45,350 nt of DNA from Lachnospiraceae bacterium. GTDB taxonomy: Bacteria; Bacillota; Clostridia; Lachnospirales; Lachnospiraceae. The DNA is taken from contig JAKSPC010000013.1 in assembly GCA_024405155.1 (NCBI GenBank), positions 1-45,350 on the forward strand. The letters are read 5' to 3'. The notes under the pieces are model-generated. The model did no database searches, was not told where the DNA came from, and worked only from the letters and a program-made list of their open reading frames with translations. The translations under genes were made by a program, and so were the position numbers. This document shows, piece after piece, positions 19,201 to 26,186 of this stretch. Each line of letters starts with the position of its first letter. The first letter of the stretch is position 1.

Positions 19201-19951
19201 TCCAGCCCACGTCGGCGGAAGTTTTCCCCGCCCAGAACGCGGTCAGATCGCCGATCCCGATGGTATCGAACCAGAAAACGTTGTTCAGCGCGTGATGCAG
19301 TCCCAGCGGGATCAGAAGTCTGTTCAGAAACGCGTAGATCCCGGCCCCGATGCCGCCCGCCGACTGTATGGTCTTTCCCACCCAAACCAGTCCTTTGAAT
19401 GCCGCAGGCCACAGGAAACTGAAGATCACCGCGGCTGCCACGGAGATCAGTGCGGAAATGATAACGGCAAATCTTCTGCCGCTGAAAAACGCAAGATAAT
19501 CCGGAAGTTCCGTTTTCCGGAAACGGTTGTAGCTGAAGGCGCCGATGATACCGGTCACCATGGCAATAAAAGGATTCTGTATCTTCTCGAAAGCCAGCTT
19601 CACCGCGGGATCCCCGATCGCCTGCGGCCGTATCGCCCCCACGGTTGCCGGCGCCAGAAGCGTGATGAGCATCAGCCAGCTGACCAGTCCGCAGATGGCG
19701 GAAGATCCGTGGCCGTCATCACTCATCCCCACGGCAACACCCAGCACGAAAAGCCAGCTGATATTGTCGATAACGGCCCCGCCCGCCTTCACCAGAAAAA
19801 GGCCGGCCGTTTCCGCAAGCGTCGTGACGTCTCCGCCCTGCATCGACGCAGGACAGAGCAGATATCCGATCCCCATCAGGATCCCGCAGACCGGGAGTAC
19901 GGAGACCGGCAGCATCAGAGATCTGCCCAGTTTCTGGAAAAATTTCATCAT
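16262..19951 (-). CDS. four-domain PTS protein: EIIC-EIIB-EI-EIIA (GlcNAc/glucose family)
   Basis: A 1229-aa fusion. Residues ~1-385 are a GlcNAc/glucose-type EIIC ([31 protein letters not shown]). ~425-500 is EIIB with the phospho-Cys in GCCATRLRL (Cys445). ~550-1085 is a complete Enzyme I: His734 in [42 protein letters not shown], and Cys1041 in GICGELGAD. ~1115-1229 is EIIA-Glc with His1177 in [11 protein letters not shown] and His1162. The start at 19951 gives an ATGA overlap with the upstream EIIBC-HPr gene and has GGAG 8 nt before it; a longer frame to 20032 would sit inside that gene. Together the two proteins hold every PTS phosphorelay step. An EI in one chain with a membrane EIIC is unusual; known multiphosphoryl proteins are mostly soluble EIIA-HPr-EI. 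GlcNAc is the likely substrate by family and context. Confidence 0.9.
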   Translation of the reverse strand: [1229 protein letters not shown]

Positions 19952-21777
19952 AGCTTTTTCTCCATAAATTCCCTTGCCGCGCGTACTGCCTCTTTGGCAT
20001 CTTTTCCCTCTGCATGGCAGTGCAGTTCGCACCCGCCTGCCGCGCCGAGGCTCATCAGCTGCATCACGCTCTTTGCGTCGGCCGTTTTCCCGTTTGCTTC
20101 GATAACAAAATGACAGTCGAAGGGATCCAGCAGCTTTTTCAATTCTCCCGCAGGTCTTGCATGGATCCCCACCGGATCTTTGATGACATGGCTGAAATCT
20201 TCTGCCCCGACAGCGTCAAAAGAAATGGTATCTCCATGTTTTACTCGCGGGAACGTACTGAGATCCGGAGACTTCTCAGCTGACACGACTTCCTCTGAAG
20301 GTACCGTTTCCGGTGCCGTTTCCACGGCAGGAGCTGCCGTTTCAGGTGCCGTTTCCGCCTCCGGCAGAAATGTATTCGTGATCAGGAAGGCACACACATA
20401 ACTGATCACAAGACCGATGAGGTAACTTCCCATACTGACAAGCGGTCCCTTCGGTCCTGCCGTCATCACGAACACGCCCAGAAGACCGGACGGTCCCCAG
20501 GTGGTGGATGCCACCTGCATCAGCATGACAAAGGCGCCGCCGAAACCGGCACCGAGTCCCGCCAGTAAAAACGGCTTTCCCATGGGGAGCGTCACGCCGT
20601 AAATCAGCGGCTCGCCCACTCCCAGGAATCCTGCCGGCAGGGCACCGCGGATCACGGAGACCAGTCTGTCGTTTCCGGTCTTCTTTGCTTTTTTAAGGAT
20701 CGCCAGTGCCGCGCCCACCTGTCCGGCACCCGCCATGGCAAGAGCCGGATACAGCGTAATAAATCCCAGTTCCTGCAGCTGTACGGAATACAGTGCCACC
20801 ATGCCGTGATGCATGCCGGCAGCCACCATAGGCAGAAACAGCGCAGCAGAAAGAAATCCAGTAAGGATCCGAACGATGATACTTTCCGACATGCAGGCCT
20901 TTCCGAAGACCCACACGATGCCGGAGGAAACGTAACCAAAGACCGGCATCACCAGAAGGATATACGGTACTGAAACGATGAGCAGGGACAGAAACGGCGT
21001 GAAAATGATATCCATGCTGTCCGGCATGTGCTCACGGATCTTTTTTTCCGCTGCGGAAAGGAGCCAGGCTCCCAGTAAGACTGCCAGCACGCCGCCTCTT
21101 CCCTGACGAAGGATCGACTGCAGCGGCGCTGCATCGTTAAAAAGTCCCAGGATCTGTGCAATGGTATTGATGCCCTCCAGGGAGGTGATCAGTCCCAGCA
21201 TGCCGCCCAGGATCGGCGTACCGCCGAAGCGCTCCGCGGCGCGATATCCCGTCCAGGCGGTGATATACGTAGCCAGCGAGGTATTGATCAGAGAAAGAAG
21301 CGTATAAATAAGATTCCAGGCAGGGATCTCTGCGTAACCCGGTACCAGCTGAGAGATCAGAGAGGCGAATCCGGCGCAGAGTCCGGCGGCGATCACGCCG
21401 GGAATGAGCGGCACGAAGATCTCTCCGATCACTTTGAGGAAGGAGCGCACTTTGCTTTCCTTCTGCCCGCTCTTTATCCGTTCCTTGTTCTGCTGCCAGT
21501 CATTTTTCTCTTCTGCCCCGGCCGCCGGGACCCCTGCCTCATGACAGAGATCCACATATTTCCTGCTTTTTCCCGGACCTACGACCACCTCATAATAGTT
21601 CGCCCGGTCATGGACCAGACCCAGCACTTCGGGACACTCCCGCAGATCTTTTTCCCGGACTTTATTTTCGTCCCGCACCGTGACCCGCAGTCTTGTCATG
21701 CAGTTATTCACAGAAAGAAGATTTTCCTTTCCGCCCAGATGATCCATGATCTTTTTTACCGAATCCATTGCTTCCAT
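19948..21777 (-). CDS. murP: PTS EIIBC-HPr fusion, MurP-like (N-acetylmuramic acid)
   Basis: A 609-aa fusion. Residues ~1-85 are EIIB with phospho-Cys26 in LSVNNCMTRLRV; ~105-475 are an EIIC of the sucrose/trehalose/MurNAc type (GVIAAGLCAGFASLI, GAGQVGAALAIL, FLGVGEPLIYGVTLP). After a Pro/Thr/Glu-rich linker, ~520-609 is an HPr domain with His539 in VGIHARPAG and a Ser in the position of HPr Ser46 (ADAKSVMQLMSLG), so HPr-kinase control is possible. MurP proteins lack EIIA and borrow it; here the EIIA and EI are in the next gene, overlapping by 4 nt. It lies 15 bp after murQ, which strongly supports MurNAc uptake and phosphorylation to MurNAc-6-P. GGAG precedes the ATG. Confidence 0.88.
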   Translation of the reverse strand: MEAMDSVKKIMDHLGGKENLLSVNNCMTRLRVTVRDENKVREKDLRECPEVLGLVHDRANYYEVVVGPGKSRKYVDLCHEAGVPAAGAEEKNDWQQNKERIKSGQKESKVRSFLKVIGEIFVPLIPGVIAAGLCAGFASLISQLVPGYAEIPAWNLIYTLLSLINTSLATYITAWTGYRAAERFGGTPILGGMLGLITSLEGINTIAQILGLFNDAAPLQSILRQGRGGVLAVLLGAWLLSAAEKKIREHMPDSMDIIFTPFLSLLIVSVPYILLVMPVFGYVSSGIVWVFGKACMSESIIVRILTGFLSAALFLPMVAAGMHHGMVALYSVQLQELGFITLYPALAMAGAGQVGAALAILKKAKKTGNDRLVSVIRGALPAGFLGVGEPLIYGVTLPMGKPFLLAGLGAGFGGAFVMLMQVASTTWGPSGLLGVFVMTAGPKGPLVSMGSYLIGLVISYVCAFLITNTFLPEAETAPETAAPAVETAPETVPSEEVVSAEKSPDLSTFPRVKHGDTISFDAVGAEDFSHVIKDPVGIHARPAGELKKLLDPFDCHFVIEANGKTADAKSVMQLMSLGAAGGCELHCHAEGKDAKEAVRAAREFMEKKL

Positions 21778-21792
21778 TGCCCACTCCGTATC

Positions 21793-22692
21793 TTAACGTT
21801 TCAGATCGCGGATCGCGTTCCTGACGGAACCCTGTTCGTGATCCAGAGCTTCTTTTGCTTCTTTTGGTCCGCTGCCCGTCTCTATGGAAACGATGGACGT
21901 CTTCACGTCACCGCACTCAGAAAGCTTCTGTTCCGCCCCTTCACGGGGGACCCCGGTCGCCGTCTGGATCATGCGGACCGCCCTGTCGGTGAGTTTTTTA
22001 TTGGTGGGGACCATGTCGACCATCAGATTTCCGTATACTTTTCCGAAACGCACCATGGAGATGGTGGAAAGCATGTTTAAGATCAGCTTTGTCGCCGTCC
22101 CCGCACGCAGCCTGGTGGACCCCGTAAGGATCTCCGGTCCCACCACGGCAGAGATCACCGTACTGCAGTATTCGGCAAAGGCCGGTTTATCCACGCAGCA
22201 TACCCCGGCGGTATACGCGCCACATTCCTTCGCATATTTGAGTGCGCCGATGCAGTAAGGCGCGGAGCCGGTGGCGCTGATGGCGACCAGCACGTCTTTT
22301 TCACTGAAAGAAAGGTCTATAAGATCAGCCTCGCCAAGCTCCTCTCTGTCTTCGGCTCCTTCCACCGCGGTACAAAGTGCGGCATCACCGCCGGCGATCC
22401 TGGCATCCACCATCTCTTTTCCGGCACCGAACGTAGGCAGACACTCAGCTGCATCCAGCACGCCCAGCCTGCCGCTGGTCCCGGCACCTACATAGATGAG
22501 ACGCCCTCCGTTCCGAAAGGCGGCCGTGATGTGATCCACGGCTTCCGCCACCTGCGGCAGGGTCTTTTCCACCGCAAGGGGAACTTCCGCGTCCACGCGG
22601 TTCATGAGCCTTGCCACCTCCAGGGTAGACATCTCGTCCAGCCGCATGCTTTCCGGATTCTGATTCTCCGTAACAAGTTTTGAATAATCCAT
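21793..22692 (-). CDS. murQ: N-acetylmuramic acid 6-phosphate etherase
   Basis: A 299-aa SIS-domain lyase that cleaves the D-lactyl ether of MurNAc-6-P to give GlcNAc-6-P and D-lactate in the cytoplasm. The sugar-phosphate loop VGAGTSGRLGVLDAAECLP contains Glu83 and is followed by Glu114 (EGAEDREELG), the residues known as catalytic in E. coli MurQ. ISATGSAPYC and the closing GVPREGAEQKL region are also as in the family. Length is normal. No strong Shine-Dalgarno is visible at the ATG. It lies 34 bp after the alanine/glycine symporter gene and just before its MurP-like transporter, so it is the anchor for reading this operon as peptidoglycan recycling. Confidence 0.95.
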   Translation of the reverse strand: MDYSKLVTENQNPESMRLDEMSTLEVARLMNRVDAEVPLAVEKTLPQVAEAVDHITAAFRNGGRLIYVGAGTSGRLGVLDAAECLPTFGAGKEMVDARIAGGDAALCTAVEGAEDREELGEADLIDLSFSEKDVLVAISATGSAPYCIGALKYAKECGAYTAGVCCVDKPAFAEYCSTVISAVVGPEILTGSTRLRAGTATKLILNMLSTISMVRFGKVYGNLMVDMVPTNKKLTDRAVRMIQTATGVPREGAEQKLSECGDVKTSIVSIETGSGPKEAKEALDHEQGSVRNAIRDLKR

Positions 22693-22726
22693 TCCGTTTT
22701 TTTCGTCTGATCTTTGCCCGGATCTT

Positions 22727-24118
22727 TTAGTTCCAGAAATCCGTTGCCTCTTTTACGCCGACTTCCGAAGCCTTGAATTCGGGATCTTTGCCTTCTGCTC
22801 TCTTTGCCACGTAATCGTCAAGCGCCCGGTAGGCAACGCCACCCAGAATGATACATACGGGAATGTTGATGAACGCCAGGATGCACTGACAGATATCCGC
22901 CATGTCCCAGGCAAAGCCGAAGGAAACGATGGACCCCAGGAAAATGAGGACCGCACCGATAAAGCGGACCGCATTCATGAACATCTTTGACGGAGTCTTC
23001 TTTAAAATGTAGGCAAAGCAGTTTTCGATATAATAGAAATTGCCAAGCAACGTGGTGAAAGCAAACAGCAGCATGGCCACGGCAATGAATACCGGTCCGA
23101 TGGGACCGAATGTTGCGGAAAGGGATGCCTGCACATAACCGGCACCTGCCAGTTCTTCCGTCGGCGCAACGCCGGAGCAGAGGCACATAAATGCAGTTGC
23201 GGTGCAAAGCAGCAGGGTATCGATAAATACGGAAAGCATCTGTACCAGCCCCTGCTTTGCGGGGTGGCTCACATCGGCGGCCGCTGCCGCATTGGGCGCG
23301 GAACCGATACCTGCTTCATTGGAGTACAGACCTCTCTTGAAACCGTACATCAGGCAGGAACCCATGAAGCCGCCGAAAATGGCCTTGAAATCAAAAGCAT
23401 TGGAGAAGATCATTCCCAGCATGCCGGGGATGTTCCTGAAGTTGACGATCAGCGCAACAAGCGCAAGGAGCACATAAAGAGCACCCATCACAGGGACCAG
23501 GACACCGGTGATCTTTGCGATCCTTCTGCCGCCGCCCAGAAGACAGTACAGGGTGAGGAATGCAATGACGCCGCCGATGATGAGAGGGGTCTGCTCATTG
23601 TAGAAAGAGAATCCGGAAAAAGCGGACTGCAGATTGTAGGAAGCCAGCATGTTGTAGCCTACGCCGTAGGTGAAAATGAGGGCAACGGAGAACACGATGG
23701 CAAGCACTCTGCTGTGAAGGGCTGCTTCAATGTAATAAGCAGGTCCGCCGTAGGAACCGCCCTGAGGATCTTTTTTCTTGTAGATCTGCGCCAGAGTGGA
23801 CTCTACAAATGCGGAAGCACCGCCCAGAATGGCGGTCACCCACATCCAGAACACGGCACCGGGACCACCCATGCACAGAGCGGTGGATACGCCGACGATG
23901 TTGCCGGTCCCCACGCGGGAAGCGGTGGAGATCATCAAAGCGCCGAAAGAAGAAATGGACTCTTTATCCTTGGGTTTCTCCGAAACGACCCTGATGGACT
24001 CCTTAAAGAGCCGGAACTGAGGGAACTTCGTGCGGATGGTGAAATAAAGACCACCGCAGAAAAGGACCAGCGCCAGCGGCCAGCCGGTAAGGTAAAGAAG
24101 AAAATCATAAACAGACAT
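22727..24118 (-). CDS. alanine/glycine:cation symporter (AGCS family)
   Basis: A 463-aa sodium:alanine/glycine symporter with about eleven transmembrane segments and family motifs: FGALMISTASRVGTGNIVGV, GGPGAVFWMW, KKDPQGGSYGGPAYYIE and FKRGLYSNEAGIGSAPNAAA. The ATG at 24118 is preferred (AGGAAGGAG upstream, spacing ~11); a GTG four codons earlier overlaps the Shine-Dalgarno. The family imports alanine or glycine with Na+. Being followed by murQ and the amino-sugar PTS suggests uptake of alanine freed from peptidoglycan stem peptides, although D- versus L-specificity cannot be judged. No glycine riboswitch fits in the 57 bp upstream. Confidence 0.92.
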   Translation of the reverse strand: MSVYDFLLYLTGWPLALVLFCGGLYFTIRTKFPQFRLFKESIRVVSEKPKDKESISSFGALMISTASRVGTGNIVGVSTALCMGGPGAVFWMWVTAILGGASAFVESTLAQIYKKKDPQGGSYGGPAYYIEAALHSRVLAIVFSVALIFTYGVGYNMLASYNLQSAFSGFSFYNEQTPLIIGGVIAFLTLYCLLGGGRRIAKITGVLVPVMGALYVLLALVALIVNFRNIPGMLGMIFSNAFDFKAIFGGFMGSCLMYGFKRGLYSNEAGIGSAPNAAAAADVSHPAKQGLVQMLSVFIDTLLLCTATAFMCLCSGVAPTEELAGAGYVQASLSATFGPIGPVFIAVAMLLFAFTTLLGNFYYIENCFAYILKKTPSKMFMNAVRFIGAVLIFLGSIVSFGFAWDMADICQCILAFINIPVCIILGGVAYRALDDYVAKRAEGKDPEFKASEVGVKEATDFWN

Positions 24119-24175
24119 TACTTGGTACACTCCTTCCTTTTTTTTGAAACTTTTATATATTATTCCGTGCAGGAT

Positions 24176-25645
24176 TCACACCATACGGAACCGGTCCGTT
24201 TCCGGAGCACTGAAAATGCCCACGGAACTCATGTACTCATCCAGAGTATCCCGGTCGGATGTGGAGACCACCCGCTCCGGTCCGTTTTCCCGGATCTCCT
24301 CATTGGTGAGCCCCCACTTCTTTTTCATATTCACCCAGTAATACTGCAGCGTTCCCACGCGGAACAGCTGTTTGTCCTCAATGGGCTTTCCTTCAAAAGA
24401 GAACTTCGTGAGCTGATGTTTTGCCTTATCATATGTCACTTCCAGCCCCTCCGAGAACTGGAAGAAGGTGATCTCCTCGTCGGTCCAGGGCTCCTTTGCC
24501 ATAAAGTATTCTATCATTTTCCGAAGCTGTTCGCCCCGCATGGAAAACTCATAAAGCGGCGCGTTGCTGCCATAGGTCACCGTCAGATCCTTTAACGTCA
24601 CCACGGGTCCCAGTTCTTTCTTCTTAAGCATTGCCGATCCCAGAATGAACAGATCCGCGTGAAGGGCATCCTTCAGCATATCCGCAAACAGACATCCCAT
24701 TTCGGTGGTCATGTTGCGGCGGGGATGCGTCACCACCTTGTTGAACCGGGCCAGGGTACGGTGGTATTTGAAATCGGTCTTTTCCTTCAGATCCCGCAGG
24801 AATTCTTCGATCTTCTCATCTTTCGGACAGGTCTCTTCTGTAATGGGCACCGCTCTCCAGGTATAGCTGTCCACACAGTTGTTATCCGTATCCACAACGA
24901 TATCGAACCTGCCGATCTGATCGGTACCGGTCCCGGCCTGTACCACCAGGATATCATTTGTCTTTTCCGGGGCATCCATGAAAGTATGGGAATGGCCGCC
25001 GATGATCACGTCCACGCCCCACACCGGGTCCAGTGCCTGTGCCAGTTTCCTGTCGGCTTCAATGCCGATGTGAGTGAGCAGCACGGTGAAATCGATATCC
25101 ACCGTATTGAAAGCATTGCAGATTCTGCCCACTTCCTCTGCAGCGTCGGATACGTTGACAAAGGTGCCTACGGTCATATCCTGACGGGCGGTGTTCAGTA
25201 CTTCCTCCGTAAGGATCCCGATGAACAGGATCTTCATCCCGTCGATCTCGATGATCTTATAGGGAGAAAACATGCGCTTCCCGTTCTGGCGGATATGCAG
25301 ATTGGCGTTAATTATGGGGAAATTGGCGCATTTTTCCAGAAAAAGAAGGTGACTCACGCCGTAGTCAACTTCGTGATTGCCGATGGTGGCCACATCCGGC
25401 GCCAGCATATTCATAAGCTCGATGGTGGCAAAGCCCTTATACTCGCTGTCCAGGATGGATCCCCGGAACATGTCTCCGGCGATACAGTACAGTGTATTTT
25501 CCTCTTCCCGCCGCACCTTTTCCACATAACCGCTCAGCATGGAAACACCGCCTACAAGCTTTTTGTCCACATTTTCGGCCAGAAAGTCGCCATGCATGTC
25601 ATTGGAATGCAGAAGCACCAGTTTTTTAAATCTGTTCTCACTCAT
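24176..25645 (-). CDS. cytoplasmic metallophosphatase / 5'-nucleotidase family protein
   Basis: A 489-aa UshA/CpdB-type protein with an N-terminal calcineurin-like metallophosphoesterase domain: LLHSNDMHGDF, CIAGDMFRGS, VATIGNHEVDYG, LLTHIGIEAD and VIIGGHSHTFMD supply the two-metal site. The C-terminal 5'-nucleotidase domain (~300-489) includes TYGSNAPLYEFSMRGEQL. No signal peptide is present, unlike most UshA homologues, so it is likely intracellular. The start at 25645 is the only ATG that keeps the first metal motif; the promoter -10 box ends only 8 nt upstream, so the message may be nearly leaderless. It heads the amino-sugar/amino-acid run. The natural substrate is uncertain. Confidence 0.85.
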   Translation of the reverse strand: MSENRFKKLVLLHSNDMHGDFLAENVDKKLVGGVSMLSGYVEKVRREEENTLYCIAGDMFRGSILDSEYKGFATIELMNMLAPDVATIGNHEVDYGVSHLLFLEKCANFPIINANLHIRQNGKRMFSPYKIIEIDGMKILFIGILTEEVLNTARQDMTVGTFVNVSDAAEEVGRICNAFNTVDIDFTVLLTHIGIEADRKLAQALDPVWGVDVIIGGHSHTFMDAPEKTNDILVVQAGTGTDQIGRFDIVVDTDNNCVDSYTWRAVPITEETCPKDEKIEEFLRDLKEKTDFKYHRTLARFNKVVTHPRRNMTTEMGCLFADMLKDALHADLFILGSAMLKKKELGPVVTLKDLTVTYGSNAPLYEFSMRGEQLRKMIEYFMAKEPWTDEEITFFQFSEGLEVTYDKAKHQLTKFSFEGKPIEDKQLFRVGTLQYYWVNMKKKWGLTNEEIRENGPERVVSTSDRDTLDEYMSSVGIFSAPETDRFRMV

Positions 25646-25653
25646 AATGATTT

Positions 25654-25682
25654 ATTATACCCGAGCCGTGCACTCAAATCAA
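25654..25682 (-). promoter_or_regulatory. sigma-70/A-type promoter of the nucleotidase-AGCS-murQ-PTS run
   Basis: Minus strand: -35 TTGATT (25682-25677), 17-bp spacer, -10 TATAAT (25659-25654). The predicted transcript start falls within a few nucleotides of the ATG at 25645, implying little or no leader. Confidence 0.65.
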
Positions 25683-25725
25683 TTACAGAAAAGGCCCCTT
25701 TTCCTCGTTTTGAACGACATCGTGT

Positions 25726-26090
25726 AAAAACCGGCATGTGAGCCGGAGAGCTGTTTGAGCCGCATCCGGCTCACATAAATACTCAGGAAGTTTTTGCCGA
25801 TTTGGACCTCTGGCGCCCTGACCCCCTTTGCGGCTCACATTGCTTTCGAAAATTCTGCTGAAATGGCCCGAAAATAGTTTACATAACTTTATATTTGTGA
25901 GCCTGTCGGCGCCAAACCACGCCAGCGGCTCACATCGCAGTTTTTTGACTTTTTCAGCGTGTGAGCCGAAACGGCCTTAATGCGCCTAGCGGCTCACATC
26001 GCGGTTCTTGCCTTTAAGAAAAAGAGCATCCACGTGCTTGGCGGCGGCGGGCGGCTGCTATGTGGGAACGCCGCCCTGCCCCCGCTGCGC
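25726..26090 (+). repeat. hairpin-array repeat element, copy A
   Basis: A ~365-bp element recurs in inverted orientation at 35950-36309, with about four of five bases identical by eye. It contains three hairpins whose outer arms are the same word: TGTGAGCCGG/CCGGCTCACA (25737-25775), TGTGAGCC/GGCTCACA (25896-25934) and TGTGAGCC/GGCTCACA (25960-25998), plus one unpaired arm GCGGCTCACA (25830-25839). Hairpins 2 and 3 have inner GGC/GCC stems with 8-nt loops. The most conserved linkers are GATTTGGACCTCTGGCGCCC and the stretch between hairpins 2 and 3. It ends with a GC-rich tail containing GCGGCTGCTATGTG. It is not a CRISPR and no transposase is seen. A structured RNA, a protein-binding array or a non-autonomous mobile element are the main options. 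Confidence 0.85.
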
Positions 26091-26123
26091 AGTAAGGTGA
26101 GAGTACCGCGATAGAATCTAAAA

Positions 26124-26142
26124 AGGCCCCCGATGAGGGCCT
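26124..26142 (-). terminator. intrinsic terminator, second of a pair
   Basis: AGGCCC (26124-26129) and GGGCCT (26137-26142) form a 6-bp GC-rich stem, with a T-rich tail (TTTTTAG) on the minus strand. It backs up the terminator at 26148-26179. Confidence 0.7.
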
Positions 26143-26147
26143 GATTC

Positions 26148-26179
26148 AAAAAAAAGGCCGCCGCTTAGCGCGACAGCCT
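26148..26179 (-). terminator. intrinsic terminator of the dha-nagA-MATE operon
   Basis: A 10-bp stem (26155-26164 with 26170-26179, two G-T wobbles), 5-nt loop and eight T residues on the minus strand. It begins 8 bp after the MATE stop codon. Confidence 0.88.
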
Positions 26180-26186
26180 TTAGCTA

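Noticed and set aside
24119-24175. Glycine riboswitch before the alanine/glycine symporter
   Set aside because: The gap is only 57 bp and shows no aptamer-like pairing.
25726-26010. CRISPR-like array from repeated GTGAGCC/GGCTCAC words
   Set aside because: The repeats alternate in orientation, are only 8-10 bp, spacers vary in length and are themselves conserved between two loci, and no cas gene is present.
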